A DNA stretch of 64,000 bases from assembly GCF_010731815.2 (NCBI RefSeq), contig NZ_AP022593.1:5518001-5582000 (forward strand), given 5' to 3'. Positions within the stretch are counted from its first letter, which is position 1. Every line of letters starts with the position of its first letter. A program made the translations under genes and the position numbers. The notes beneath the pieces were generated by a model. It did no database searches and was not told the origin of the DNA. It saw nothing but the letters and a program-made list of their open reading frames with translations. Shown piece after piece: positions 25,405 to 34,150 of the stretch. Source of the stretch: Mycolicibacterium arabiense. Its GTDB lineage: Bacteria > Actinomycetota > Actinomycetes > Mycobacteriales > Mycobacteriaceae.

Positions 25405-25847
25405 CCGGCTTCCGGCCTGCCGATGGCGTGCGGGCGGCCGGAGTCGTGGTCGCCGTTGCGTCGGATGAACGTCATCGCACGGGTCTTGAGCCGCCAGCCG
25501 TCCGGGGTGCGCACGTAGGTGTCCCGGTAGTAGCCGATCCGCATGTCGTGCTTCGAGTGCTCGATGAAGCACAGGGTCTGCGTGCCGCTTGCCTTGTCCG
25601 GGTCGTTCTCGTCGAGGTCGACGAGCGACGTGCCGGTCATGAACAGCCCGCTGGGTGCTGCCTCGACGAGTTCGGGGAAGCGAGCGAGCGTGTAGGTGGA
25701 GCCGAATGCGCTGTAGGTGCCGTCGGGGGTGAAGACCTCGACCAGGCCTTCGACGTCCCCCTGGGTGATGGTGACGGCGTACTTGGCCAGCAGCTGTTGG
25801 ATCTCGACCAGATCCGAGGTTCGCGACGCGCTAGTTGGCACTGTCAT
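25401..25847 (-). CDS. SnoaL-like / NTF2-fold protein
   Basis: The 148-aa protein has the NTF2-like cone pattern: helix DLVEIQQLLAKYAVTITQGD, strand VEVFTPDGTY, and the C-terminal TYVRTPDGWRLKTRAM. The family contains isomerases, cyclases, dehydratases and small subunits of ring-hydroxylating dioxygenases. It starts inside the 3' end of the amidohydrolase gene (17-nt overlap) and overlaps the ACAD start by 4 nt. Beside a Rieske oxygenase it may be a beta-type subunit, but it is separated from the alpha gene by two others, so a dehydratase or isomerase role is equally likely. Confidence 0.82.
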   Translation of the reverse strand: MTVPTSASRTSDLVEIQQLLAKYAVTITQGDVEGLVEVFTPDGTYSAFGSTYTLARFPELVEAAPSGLFMTGTSLVDLDENDPDKASGTQTLCFIEHSKHDMRIGYYRDTYVRTPDGWRLKTRAMTFIRRNGDHDSGRPHAIGRPEAG

Positions 25848-27069
25848 GTCGGTAGACCTTACCGCCCTTCATTACGAAGTTGACCCGCTGTGTAACGGTG
25901 ATGTCGGTCAGGGGATCACCGGGCACCGCGATGACGTCGGCGAGGTAACCCCGTTCGATCCGGCCAAGGTCGGTGCGGTTGATCAGATCCGCGGCGACGA
26001 CGGTGGCTGCCCGCAGCACCGCTGCGGGCGGCATGCCCCACTCGACGAGGGTGACGAGTTCGTCGGCGTTGCGCCCGTGGGGGATGGCGGGCGCATCAGT
26101 GCCGACGGCGATCTTGACCCCTGCCTCGTAGGCCGCCTTGATCGACGTCTTGGCCTTCGGGAACATCTCGGCGGCCTTGTCCTGCAACTCCTTCGGCGCC
26201 TTGGACACGTCCATGGCCTCCGCGAGGCGACGGGTGGTCACCAGGAACCGGTCGTTGTCGACCAGGGCCTGGATCGCCTCGTCGTCCATGAGGAAGCCGT
26301 GTTCGATGCAGTCGATGCCGCACGCAACGGCGTGCTTGACGGCTTCGGCGCCGTGGGTGTGGGCAGCCACCCGCAACCCGCGGCGATGTGCCTCGTCGAC
26401 GATCGCGCGTAGTTCCTCGTCCGAATAGTGTTGCGCGCCGGCCTCACCGGTCAGCGACATGACGCCGCCGGACACGCACACCTTGATCAGCTGGGCGCCG
26501 TGCTTGATCTGGTATCGCACCGCCTTGCGTATCTCGTCGACGCCGTTGGCGATGCCCTCCTCGACCGTCAGCTCGAGCGCACCGGGCATGAACGCGGCGA
26601 ACATCGTCGGATCGAGGTGCCCGCCGGTCGGCGTGATCGCATGGCCCGCCGGGATGACGCGCGGGCCCTCGATCCAGCCGGCGTCGATCGCCTTGCCGAG
26701 CGCGACGTCGAGCAGGTAGCCACCGGTCTTCACGAACAGCCCGAGGTTGCGCACGGTGGTGAACCCGGCCCGCAGCGTGCGGCGGGCGTTGCCGACCGCG
26801 CGCAGCGTGCGGGTGGGCGGATCGTCCTGGACCTGTGACAGGCCCGGGTTCTCGCCGCGCCCGCCCATCAGGAGGTTGACCTCCATGTCCATCAGCCCGG
26901 GCAGCAGGATCGCGTCGCCCAGGTCGAGCACGGTCGACGACTCCGCTGGATGATCGCCGCCGACGCCCACGATGACGTCGCCCTCGACGTGGATCACGGC
27001 CGGCCGCACGATCTCACCGGCGTCGACGTCGACGTATCCCGCTGCCTTGAGCGTGAGTGCTGTGGGCAC
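25831..27069 (-). CDS. Amidohydrolase (imidazolonepropionase-like) with altered HxH motif
   Basis: The 412-aa amidohydrolase-superfamily protein has an N-terminal beta-sandwich, a TIM barrel and a C-terminal return to the sandwich. Several metal-site elements are present: a barrel Lys in IKVCVSGG, His in AAHTHG, His in CIEHG and Asp in VGTDAP. The first-strand HxH motif is replaced: PGLMDMEVNLL has Glu and Asn at the two His positions. Metal binding must therefore differ. GTG 27069 follows the small unknown gene by 2 nt. It probably cleaves a ring or ester/amide bond in the Rieske pathway (inference). Confidence 0.86.
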   Translation of the reverse strand: MPTALTLKAAGYVDVDAGEIVRPAVIHVEGDVIVGVGGDHPAESSTVLDLGDAILLPGLMDMEVNLLMGGRGENPGLSQVQDDPPTRTLRAVGNARRTLRAGFTTVRNLGLFVKTGGYLLDVALGKAIDAGWIEGPRVIPAGHAITPTGGHLDPTMFAAFMPGALELTVEEGIANGVDEIRKAVRYQIKHGAQLIKVCVSGGVMSLTGEAGAQHYSDEELRAIVDEAHRRGLRVAAHTHGAEAVKHAVACGIDCIEHGFLMDDEAIQALVDNDRFLVTTRRLAEAMDVSKAPKELQDKAAEMFPKAKTSIKAAYEAGVKIAVGTDAPAIPHGRNADELVTLVEWGMPPAAVLRAATVVAADLINRTDLGRIERGYLADVIAVPGDPLTDITVTQRVNFVMKGGKVYRHDSAN

Positions 27070-27071
27070 GC

Positions 27072-27401
27072 TTAGACCACCGGCTCCTTGATGAGCTTGA
27101 TGTAGGCCGCGCCGCTGTCGAGCACGCGTGGCTGCTTCCACACCTCGATGGGGAAGCTCACCATCACGATCGACTGCCCGAGGTGCACGAGCGCCTTGGC
27201 GTCCTCGGGCATACCCGCCAGCGGGAACCGCTCGTCGACGTAGACCATGATGTCCTCGAGCCTCGCCAAGCCCGCGTCGTACAGCTCCTGCATCTCGTCC
27301 ATGGACGACGCCAGACGCTTGGCGTACCGCTCCTCCTCGGTGGGCAGGCACCAGTCGGAGAACCGCTCGAGGTCGGCGAATTCTTCGGGCAGCTTAGACA
27401 T
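27072..27401 (-). CDS. Conserved-looking small protein of unknown function in Rieske operon
   Basis: The 109-aa protein was not recognised. It is acidic in its N-terminal two thirds (PEEFADLERFSDWCLPTEEE), predicted largely helical, and ends with a short strand-rich tail; no signal peptide or membrane segment is seen. It overlaps the Rieske oxygenase 3' end by 8 nt and precedes the amidohydrolase by 2 nt, so it is translated as part of the operon. A role as an oxygenase accessory or small subunit is possible but unsupported by motifs. Confidence 0.75.
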   Translation of the reverse strand: MSKLPEEFADLERFSDWCLPTEEERYAKRLASSMDEMQELYDAGLARLEDIMVYVDERFPLAGMPEDAKALVHLGQSIVMVSFPIEVWKQPRVLDSGAAYIKLIKEPVV

Positions 27402-28764
27402 TCGCCGACTCCTTCTCTGCGGACTTCTCGCCTGACGTGACGGCCCCTGTTTCGGCGGACGAGTTCCCGTTGGACGCGGATCCGTTGGCGTTCAGGGATG
27501 CCTTGTACCGGTCAACGTACTGGTGCGCGGTCATGTGCAGGTGGCGAAGCAGGATCTCCTGGTCGCACAGCGGGAAGTCGGTGACCACCCGGGTGCCGAT
27601 CTGCGTCTGGGTGGCTTCGAGGGTGTTGGCGTCCTGGAACGCGTACTCCTTGAACGTCACTGCGGCGAGTTCCTGCGACAGGCGCTGGCGCAGGTTCTTC
27701 GGCGGCACGAAGTACAGGTCGGCCTCGAAGATGTGCTTGTCGACGGCGACGGGCCAGTAGTTGTACGTCAGGTACCAGCCCGGCGCCCAGAACAGCAGGG
27801 TGAAGTTGGGGAAGAACTCGAATGAGTCGGTGCCCCAAGTCTTGTGGCGTCCGGGGTTGATCGCAGGCGGCAGCTCGTCGGGGAGGATGCCCTTGATGTC
27901 GGGGCGATCCCACGGTCCGAAGAGCCCGCTGTGCAGGATGCGTTCGATGGGCTTGACCATGTTGAGGTCCTTCGGCGGGCTCATGCCGCCCCAGGACGAC
28001 ACCATCGAGTGATCGCCCTTGATGTCGTAGGCCAGGGCCTCGAAGCCGAACTGGGCCAGCTTCTCGGCCTCCTCCTTCTCCGCCTGCTTCATGTGCAGGA
28101 TCGGCGCGTGATAGAACTCGGTGAACGCGTCGATGAACAGCTTCCAGTTGGCGTTGATCTCCGAGCGGTAGCTGTAGTGCTCGGTCATCTCGTGGAAGGG
28201 GTAACCCTCCAGGCCCTTCGCGAAGTCGCCCAGGTACTCCGACAGCGGGGCTGCGTCGTCGTCGAAGTTGATGAAGATGAAGCCTTCCCAGACCTCGCAC
28301 CGGACCGAGACCAGGCCGTAATCGCCCTTGTCGAGGTCGAAGAACTCGCCCTCCTGCTGCACGAAGGTCAGGTCGCCGTTGAGGCCGTACCGCCAGGCGT
28401 GGTACTTGCAGGTGAACTGGCGGCAGACGCCCGACACCTCTTCACCGGGGTAGTCGCTCCACACCAGCTTGTTGCCGCGGTGGCGGCACAGGTTGTAGAA
28501 GCTGCGGACGATGTCCTCTTTGTCCTTGACGATGATCACCGACGTGCCTGCACCCGCTGCGGGCATTTCGCGGGTGAAATAGCTGCCCTTCTTTGGCAGT
28601 TGCTCGACGCGTCCGACCTTCAGCCAGGTCTTGCGGAAGATCGCCTGCTGCTCGAGCTTGAAGTGCTCGGGGTCGATCGAGTCCTCGTAGTTGACCGGGG
28701 CCGTGCCCAATTCGGGCCAGTGCTCGGTCCAACTACCCTCTTCGGGCTTGGCAAAGAAGGGCAT
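27394..28764 (-). CDS. Rieske non-heme iron oxygenase, alpha subunit
   Basis: The 456-aa ring-hydroxylating-type oxygenase has the Rieske [2Fe-2S] ligands in LCRHRG and TCKYHAW (about residues 92-118) and the mononuclear iron site DAFTEFYHAPILH, with both His and the bridging Asp. The third iron ligand is probably the Asp in FQDANTLEATQ. A low-complexity Ser/Asn/Glu tail ends the protein. ATG 28764 lies 2 nt after the CMD-family gene. It needs a ferredoxin and reductase; the only Rieske ferredoxin in the window is at 55478, under a similar operator motif. Confidence 0.94.
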   Translation of the reverse strand: MPFFAKPEEGSWTEHWPELGTAPVNYEDSIDPEHFKLEQQAIFRKTWLKVGRVEQLPKKGSYFTREMPAAGAGTSVIIVKDKEDIVRSFYNLCRHRGNKLVWSDYPGEEVSGVCRQFTCKYHAWRYGLNGDLTFVQQEGEFFDLDKGDYGLVSVRCEVWEGFIFINFDDDAAPLSEYLGDFAKGLEGYPFHEMTEHYSYRSEINANWKLFIDAFTEFYHAPILHMKQAEKEEAEKLAQFGFEALAYDIKGDHSMVSSWGGMSPPKDLNMVKPIERILHSGLFGPWDRPDIKGILPDELPPAINPGRHKTWGTDSFEFFPNFTLLFWAPGWYLTYNYWPVAVDKHIFEADLYFVPPKNLRQRLSQELAAVTFKEYAFQDANTLEATQTQIGTRVVTDFPLCDQEILLRHLHMTAHQYVDRYKASLNANGSASNGNSSAETGAVTSGEKSAEKESANV

Positions 28765-28766
28765 GT

Positions 28767-29297
28767 TCAGTTCTCCTGTTCCGGTACGACGCCAAAGGTG
28801 TTGAAGGCCATGGCCAGAAGGCCGTATGAGCCGATCGTGAAGACGAGGTCCATGCGCTGGCGCTCGTCGAGGTGCTCGGACAGTGCCGCCCACGTCGCGT
28901 CCGAGACGTTCGAGTCCACTTCGAGTTCGTCGACCGCGGTGAGCACCACCTGGTCGAGTGGGTCGGACGCCTCTCCGCGTGTCACGCCGTCGATGACGTC
29001 GGGGGCCAGGCCGGCCTCGGCGCCCATCTCGACGTGGTGTTGCCACTCGTAGGCACAGTTGCGACGATGTGCCACACGCAGGATCGCCAGCTCGCGCAAC
29101 CGTTCCGGCAGCGTCGAACCGAACAGCAGGTAGCCGTTGAACCGAAGGAACGCCCGGGTCAACTTGGGATGGCGTACCAGCGTGGAGAGAGCCGACCCGA
29201 CGTCACGGCGTTCCATGCGGTCCGGCGAGACCATGACCGACAGCGCTTTGACGACGTCGTCATCCCACTCGTCGGGCTGCATCGGGGTCACCCGCAC
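28767..29297 (-). CDS. Carboxymuconolactone decarboxylase / AhpD-like family protein
   Basis: The 176-aa protein of the CMD/AhpD fold contains LPERLRELAILRVAHRRNCAYEWQHH. The CxxCxxxH redox motif of AhpD is present only as CxxExxxH, so a thiol-peroxidase role is unlikely and decarboxylase, lactonase or unknown chemistry is more plausible. GTG 29297 has AGAGGAG about 8 nt upstream. It is the first gene of the Rieske operon, with motif copy 3 starting 29 nt before the start codon. Confidence 0.87.
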   Translation of the reverse strand: MRVTPMQPDEWDDDVVKALSVMVSPDRMERRDVGSALSTLVRHPKLTRAFLRFNGYLLFGSTLPERLRELAILRVAHRRNCAYEWQHHVEMGAEAGLAPDVIDGVTRGEASDPLDQVVLTAVDELEVDSNVSDATWAALSEHLDERQRMDLVFTIGSYGLLAMAFNTFGVVPEQEN

Positions 29298-29326
29298 GGG
29301 CGTCTCCTCTCTGGACTCTCGCTTGC

Positions 29327-29341
29327 GAGAATCAGGTTCTC
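29327..29341. promoter_or_regulatory. GAGAAYNNNRTTCTC palindrome, copy 3, at Rieske operon promoter
   Basis: GAGAAT-CAG-GTTCTC lies 29 nt upstream of the GTG of the first gene of the Rieske operon, a position that would overlap the transcription start. The region up to the plus-strand amidohydrolase at 29557 holds only loose inverted repeats (TTGACC near 29346 with GGTCAA near 29380; CTCTA-G-TAGAG near 29503-29513) and no gene. Confidence 0.65.
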
Positions 29342-29556
29342 ATATTTGACCAATAGATTTCCACTCTTTGGTGAAGCGGTCAATGAGAGTGTCGTGACCA
29401 GGGCTCGGACAACGGTCCTCATCGCGCGCAAATGTCGGGGTCAGAACCGTGACAGCGCGCTGCGGATGTTGATTCTCAAATCGCGAGAAGCTAGTTTCCT
29501 CTAGTAGAGAACCAACCCGAACAGCGGCCCGAACGGGCCTGAAGGAGGGAGCGGTC

Positions 29557-30849
29557 GTGAACAAAGACGACATGATCTTGATCAGCGTGGACGACCACAT
29601 CGTCGAACCGCCGGACATGTTCGCCAACCACCTGCCGGCGAAGTACCGCGACGAGGCGCCGCGGCTGGTACACAACGCCGACGGCAGCGACACGTGGCAG
29701 TTCCGGGATATCGTGATTCCGAACGTGGCGCTCAACGCCGTCGCCGGCCGCCCGAAGGAGGAGTACGGCCTGGAACCGCAGGGTCTCGACGAGATCCGCA
29801 AGGGGTGCTACGACGTCGACGAGCGGGTCAAGGACATGAACGCCGGCGGCATCCTCGGCTCCATGTGCTTCCCGTCCTTCCCGGGCTTCGCGGGTCGGCT
29901 GTTCGCCACCGAGGACCCGGAGTTCTCGCTGGCACTGGTGCAGGCCTACAACGACTGGCACGTCGAGGAATGGTGCGGGGCGTATCCGGCGCGGTTCATC
30001 CCGATGACCCTGCCGGTGATCTGGGACGCCGAGGCGTGCGCCGCCGAGGTGCGGCGCAACGCCGCCCGCGGCGTGCACTCGCTGACGTTCAGCGAGAACC
30101 CGGCCGCGATGGGCTACCCGAGCTTCCACGACGACTACTGGACGCCGCTCTGGGAGGCTCTGGTGGACACCGAGACCGTGCTCAACGTGCACATCGGATC
30201 GTCGGGCCGACTGGCCATCACCGCGCCCGATGCGCCGATGGACGTGATGATCACCCTGCAGCCGATGAACATCGTGCAGGCCGCGGCCGACCTGCTGTGG
30301 TCGGCGCCGGTGAAGAAGTACCCGACGCTCAAGATCGCGCTGTCCGAGGGCGGCACCGGGTGGATCCCCTACTTCCTGGAGCGCATCGACCGCACGTACG
30401 AAATGCACTCGACGTGGACGCACCAGGACTTCGGCGGCAAGCTGCCGTCCGAGGTGTTCCGCGAGCACTTCCTCACGTGCTTCATCGCCGACCCGGTGGG
30501 TGTCACGATGCGCGACCAGATCGGCGTCGACAACATCTGCTGGGAAGCCGACTACCCGCACTCGGACTCCATGTGGCCCAACGCGCCCGAACAGCTCGAC
30601 GAGGTGCTGAAGGCCAACTCGGTACCCGACGCCGACATCGACAAGATGACCTACCAGAACGCCATGCGGTGGTACCACTTCGACCCGTTCACCCACATCG
30701 GCAAGGAACAGGCCACCGTCGGTGCGCTGCGCAAGGCCGCCGAGGGCCACGACGTCTCGGTCCAGGCGCTGTCCAAGCACGACCACGGCAAGTCGGACTT
30801 CGCTCAGTTCGCCGCCAACGCAAAGGAACTGACCGGCAACAAGGATTGA
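29557..30849 (+). CDS. Amidohydrolase_2 family metal-dependent hydrolase/decarboxylase
   Basis: The 430-aa amidohydrolase_2 protein has the N-terminal metal motif SVDDHIVEPPDMF (about residues 10-22), the mid-barrel VHIGSSG and the C-terminal EADYPHSDSMWP with the conserved Asp. GTG 29557 is preceded by a strong GAAGGAGGGA. It is divergent from the Rieske operon and shares the 259-nt regulatory gap containing motif copy 3. A decarboxylase or ring-cleavage-product hydrolase function is likely; the sequence does not discriminate. It is a separate transcription unit from the ACAD at 30951. Confidence 0.88.
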   Translation: MNKDDMILISVDDHIVEPPDMFANHLPAKYRDEAPRLVHNADGSDTWQFRDIVIPNVALNAVAGRPKEEYGLEPQGLDEIRKGCYDVDERVKDMNAGGILGSMCFPSFPGFAGRLFATEDPEFSLALVQAYNDWHVEEWCGAYPARFIPMTLPVIWDAEACAAEVRRNAARGVHSLTFSENPAAMGYPSFHDDYWTPLWEALVDTETVLNVHIGSSGRLAITAPDAPMDVMITLQPMNIVQAAADLLWSAPVKKYPTLKIALSEGGTGWIPYFLERIDRTYEMHSTWTHQDFGGKLPSEVFREHFLTCFIADPVGVTMRDQIGVDNICWEADYPHSDSMWPNAPEQLDEVLKANSVPDADIDKMTYQNAMRWYHFDPFTHIGKEQATVGALRKAAEGHDVSVQALSKHDHGKSDFAQFAANAKELTGNKD

Positions 30850-30950
30850 GTTCGGCGGCCCGTCGGCAGGGAGCAGACCTCCCGCGTCGGCGGGCGTCCG
30901 CACGGTGTGATACATAGTAAACCAATGTTTTGAACGTCGAGGAGGACGTC

Positions 30951-32141
30951 GTGGCCGATGGAATGAGCTTCGAACTCAGCGAGGACCAGGAGCTGATCCG
31001 CAAGTCGGTCGCCGAACTCGCGAGCCGGTTCGACGATCACTACTGGATGGAGAAGGACGAGGCCCACGAATTCCCCCGGGAGTTCTACGACGCCATCGCA
31101 GGCGGCGGCTGGTTGGGCATGACGATCCCCGAGGAGTACGGCGGGCACGGCCTGGGCATCACCGAGGCCACCCTGCTGCTCGAGGAGGTGTCGCGTTCGG
31201 GCGCTGCGATGAACGGCGCCAGCGCCATTCACCTCTCCATCTTCGGCATGCAACCCGTCGTCAAGCACGGCTCCGACGAACTCAAGGCTCGCACCCTGCC
31301 GCGGATCGTCGACGGTGACCTGCACGTCTGCTTCGGCGTCACCGAACCCGGTGCGGGACTGGACACCTCGCGCATCACGACGTTCGCCAAGCGCGAGGGT
31401 GACGCCTACCGCGTCAACGGCCGCAAGGTGTGGATCTCCAAGGCGCTGGAGTCGGAGAAGATCCTGCTCCTGACCCGCACCGAGACCCCGGAGGACCTGA
31501 AGCGGCGGGGCGCCAAGAAGACCGACGGCATGACGCTGTTCATGACCGACCTCGACCGCGCCCACGTCGACATCCGGCCGATCAGGAAGATGGGCCGCAA
31601 CGCCGTCAGCTCCAACGAGCTGTTCATCGACGACCTGATGGTGCCCGTCGAGGACCGTGTCGGCGAGGAGGGGCAGGGCTTCAAGTACATCCTCGACGGC
31701 CTCAACCCGGAGCGCATGCTCATTGCGGCCGAGGCCCTCGGCATCGGCCGGGTCGCGCTCGAGAAGGCCGTCAAGTACGGCAACGAGCGCGTCGTGTTCG
31801 ACCGGCCGATCGGCATGAACCAGGGCCTGCAGTTCCCGCTCGCGGACTCGCTGGCCCGGCTCGACGCCGCCGAGCTGGTGCTCCGCAAGGCCACCTGGCT
31901 CTACGACAACGGCAAACCCTGTGGGCGCGAGGCGAACACGGCCAAGTACCTGTGCGCCGACGCCGGCTTCGCCGCCGCCGACCGGGCGCTGCAGCTGCAC
32001 GGCGGGATGGGCTACTCCGAGGAGTACCACGTGTCCCGGTACTTCCGGGAGGCGCGTCTGATGAAGATCGCTCCGGTGAGCCAGGAGATGATCCTCAACT
32101 TCCTGGGCGAGCACGTGCTCGGCCTTCCGCGCAGCTACTGA
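30951..32141 (+). CDS. Acyl-CoA dehydrogenase (FadE-type)
   Basis: The 396-aa ACAD has the flavin-contact segments CFGVTEPGAGLDTSR and VNGRKVWISKA, helix-G Glu in LNPERML and a C-terminal RALQLHGGMGYSEEYHVSRYFREAR. GTG 30951 sits 5 nt after GAGGAGG; an in-frame TTG at 30930 is less likely. It opens a plus-strand beta-oxidation run through 37287 (SDR, CoA-transferase, crotonase, thiolase, ACAD), so it probably performs the first desaturation of an acyl-CoA in that run. Confidence 0.92.
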   Translation: MADGMSFELSEDQELIRKSVAELASRFDDHYWMEKDEAHEFPREFYDAIAGGGWLGMTIPEEYGGHGLGITEATLLLEEVSRSGAAMNGASAIHLSIFGMQPVVKHGSDELKARTLPRIVDGDLHVCFGVTEPGAGLDTSRITTFAKREGDAYRVNGRKVWISKALESEKILLLTRTETPEDLKRRGAKKTDGMTLFMTDLDRAHVDIRPIRKMGRNAVSSNELFIDDLMVPVEDRVGEEGQGFKYILDGLNPERMLIAAEALGIGRVALEKAVKYGNERVVFDRPIGMNQGLQFPLADSLARLDAAELVLRKATWLYDNGKPCGREANTAKYLCADAGFAAADRALQLHGGMGYSEEYHVSRYFREARLMKIAPVSQEMILNFLGEHVLGLPRSY

Positions 32142-32159
32142 GAACGGAGCACGACGAGC

Positions 32160-32921
32160 ATGGGGTACTTCGACCTGGGCGGCCGGACGGCCATGGTGAC
32201 CGGCGCAGGCGCTCCGGCAGGCATCGGCGCGGCAGTCGCCGCGGCCCTGGCCGAGGCGGGCGCGGCGGTGCTCGTCACCGACATCGACGGTGACGCAGCC
32301 GTATCGGTGGCCGAGACGATCCGCGCCTCGGGCGGCACCGCGGACAGCCACGTCCTCGACGTCGGCGACCGCGCCGCCGCCGACGCCGCAGCCGCCGCGG
32401 CCGCCGAACTCGGCGGAGGAGCGATCCACATCCTGGTCAACAACGCGGGCGTCACCGCCCCGGCGATGTTCCCCAAGCTCACCGACGAGACGTTCCGCCT
32501 GACCTTCGACGTGCACGTGATGGGCACGTTCCACTGCACTCAGGCGGCGTTGCCGTACATCCCGACCGACGGCACCGGCCGCATCATCAACGTCACGTCG
32601 GCGGCGGGTCTCACCGGAACCCTCGGCCAGGTGAACTACTCGGCTGCCAAGGCCGGGCTGATCGGCTTCACGAAGTCGTTGGCCCGCGAGCTGGCCACCA
32701 AGAGCATCATGGTCAATGCCCTTGCCCCCCTTGCGGCGACGCCCATGACCGAAACGATCCGCACCAACGAAAAGTTCGCCGCCAACATGATGGCGCGCAT
32801 CCCGATGAAGCGGTGGGCGGAGCCTGCCGAGATCGCAGGAGCGTTCGTGTTCATGGCGTCGGATGCCGCGTCGTACATCACCGGCCAGGTGCTGCCGGTC
32901 GACGGCGGCATGGTCATGTGA
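32160..32921 (+). CDS. Short-chain dehydrogenase/reductase (FabG-like)
   Basis: The 253-aa SDR has an extended glycine motif TGAGAPAGIG, NNAG near residue 98, the catalytic Ser in NVTSAAG, YSAAK and the C-terminal ITGQVLPVDGG. It likely oxidises a 3-hydroxyacyl-CoA or a ring alcohol in the beta-oxidation run. ATG 32160 lies 18 nt after the ACAD stop; its stop overlaps the CoA-transferase start (GTGA). Confidence 0.9.
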   Translation: MGYFDLGGRTAMVTGAGAPAGIGAAVAAALAEAGAAVLVTDIDGDAAVSVAETIRASGGTADSHVLDVGDRAAADAAAAAAAELGGGAIHILVNNAGVTAPAMFPKLTDETFRLTFDVHVMGTFHCTQAALPYIPTDGTGRIINVTSAAGLTGTLGQVNYSAAKAGLIGFTKSLARELATKSIMVNALAPLAATPMTETIRTNEKFAANMMARIPMKRWAEPAEIAGAFVFMASDAASYITGQVLPVDGGMVM

Positions 32922-34150
32922 CCACCGTGGCGGATTCGTCGAACGCGCCGCTGGCCGGCGTCACGATCGTTGCCATGGAGCAGGCGGTGGCCGCACCGAT
33001 GTGTACCCGGGTGCTCGCGGACTTCGGTGCGCGCGTCATCAAGGTCGAGAACCCCGCCGGCGGTGACTTCGCCCGCGACTACGACGACGTCGTCAACGGT
33101 CCCGGTGGGCTGGCCGCGCACTTCGTGTGGTGCAACCGCGGCAAGGAGTCGGTGACGCTCAACACGAAGTCGCCCGAGGGCGTGGAGCTGCTGCACCGGC
33201 TGCTCGATGGCGCCGACGCCTTCGTCTCCAACCTCGCGCCGGGAGCGCTGGCTCGCCTCGGGCTCACCGCGGTGGACCTCGCGGAGCGCCACCCCGGCGT
33301 CATACCGCTGGAGATCGACGGCTACGGCCCCGGCGGACCCATCTCGCACAAGCGCGCCTACGACCTTCTGGTGCAGGCGGAGTCGGGGTCCTGTGCCATC
33401 ACCGGGTATCCCGGGATGCCTGCCAAGCCGGGTCCCGCGATGGCCGACTTCACCACCGGGCTCTACGCGGCGATCTCCATCCTCGCGCTGCTGTTCGGGC
33501 GCGGCAAACGGCCTGCGGGATCCGCAGCCCCGTCGGTGCAGCTCAGCCTGTTCGACGTGATGACCGACGTGATGGGCTACGCGCTCACCTACACCCAGCA
33601 CTCCGGCATCGACCAGGAGCCGCTCGGCGTCGGCTCACCCGCGGTGGCACCCTATGGCGCGTTCCCTACCGGGGACGGCCAGACCGTCGTCCTCGGCACC
33701 ACCAACGACCGCGAATGGCAGCGGGTGGCCCGCGAGATCATCGACCGGCCCGACCTCGCGGACGACCCGCGGTTCGCGACCAACTCCGGTCGCTGCGCGC
33801 ACCGCGCGATCCTCGACGAGGCCATCGGGACCTGGTGTGCCCGACACGATCTCGCCGAGATCCAGCGCGTCGCCGACGAAGCCGGCATCGGCAACTCGCG
33901 TTACAACCTCCCGAGCGAGGTGATCCGGCATCCCCAGCTGAGCGCGCGCGACCGGTGGGGCACCGTCGGCACCCCCAAGGGCGACATCGCCGCGCTGCGT
34001 CCGCCGCCGGTCATCAGCGGCTTCACCCAGCCGATGGGCGCGATACCCGCTCTGGGCGAGCACACCGACGCGGTACTGGGTGAACTGGGGCTGGGCGCAG
34101 ACGAATTGGCGCGGTTGCGTGCCAACGGCGTGATCGGACCCGCGCACTGA
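32918..34150 (+). CDS. CaiB/BaiF type III CoA-transferase
   Basis: The 410-aa protein is a single-domain type III CoA-transferase. It has the N-terminal GVTIVAMEQAVAAPMCTRVL and GARVIKVENPAGGDFAR, and the catalytic Asp in AMADFTTGLYA (about residue 178). It transfers CoA between acids to activate the pathway substrate without ATP. GTG 32918 overlaps the SDR stop, and its stop shares a base with the crotonase start (TGATG), so translation is coupled on both sides. Confidence 0.92.
   Translation: MTTVADSSNAPLAGVTIVAMEQAVAAPMCTRVLADFGARVIKVENPAGGDFARDYDDVVNGPGGLAAHFVWCNRGKESVTLNTKSPEGVELLHRLLDGADAFVSNLAPGALARLGLTAVDLAERHPGVIPLEIDGYGPGGPISHKRAYDLLVQAESGSCAITGYPGMPAKPGPAMADFTTGLYAAISILALLFGRGKRPAGSAAPSVQLSLFDVMTDVMGYALTYTQHSGIDQEPLGVGSPAVAPYGAFPTGDGQTVVLGTTNDREWQRVAREIIDRPDLADDPRFATNSGRCAHRAILDEAIGTWCARHDLAEIQRVADEAGIGNSRYNLPSEVIRHPQLSARDRWGTVGTPKGDIAALRPPPVISGFTQPMGAIPALGEHTDAVLGELGLGADELARLRANGVIGPAH

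Noticed and set aside
29484-29498. TTCTC-AAATCGC-GAGAA near 29480-29500 as another copy of the shared palindrome
   Set aside because: The half-sites are in opposite polarity with a 7-base spacer, so it does not match GAGAAYNNNRTTCTC.
29491-30915. Very long minus-strand frame over the amidohydrolase at 29557
   Set aside because: No motif, no RBS, and the plus-strand product is a clear amidohydrolase. Same for the frame 30804-32534 over the ACAD and SDR.
30919-30930. AAAC-CAAT-GTTT before the ACAD at 30951, as a KstR-type site
   Set aside because: KstR sites have AAC and GTT two bases apart within a longer palindrome. Here the spacer is four bases and the flanks do not match.
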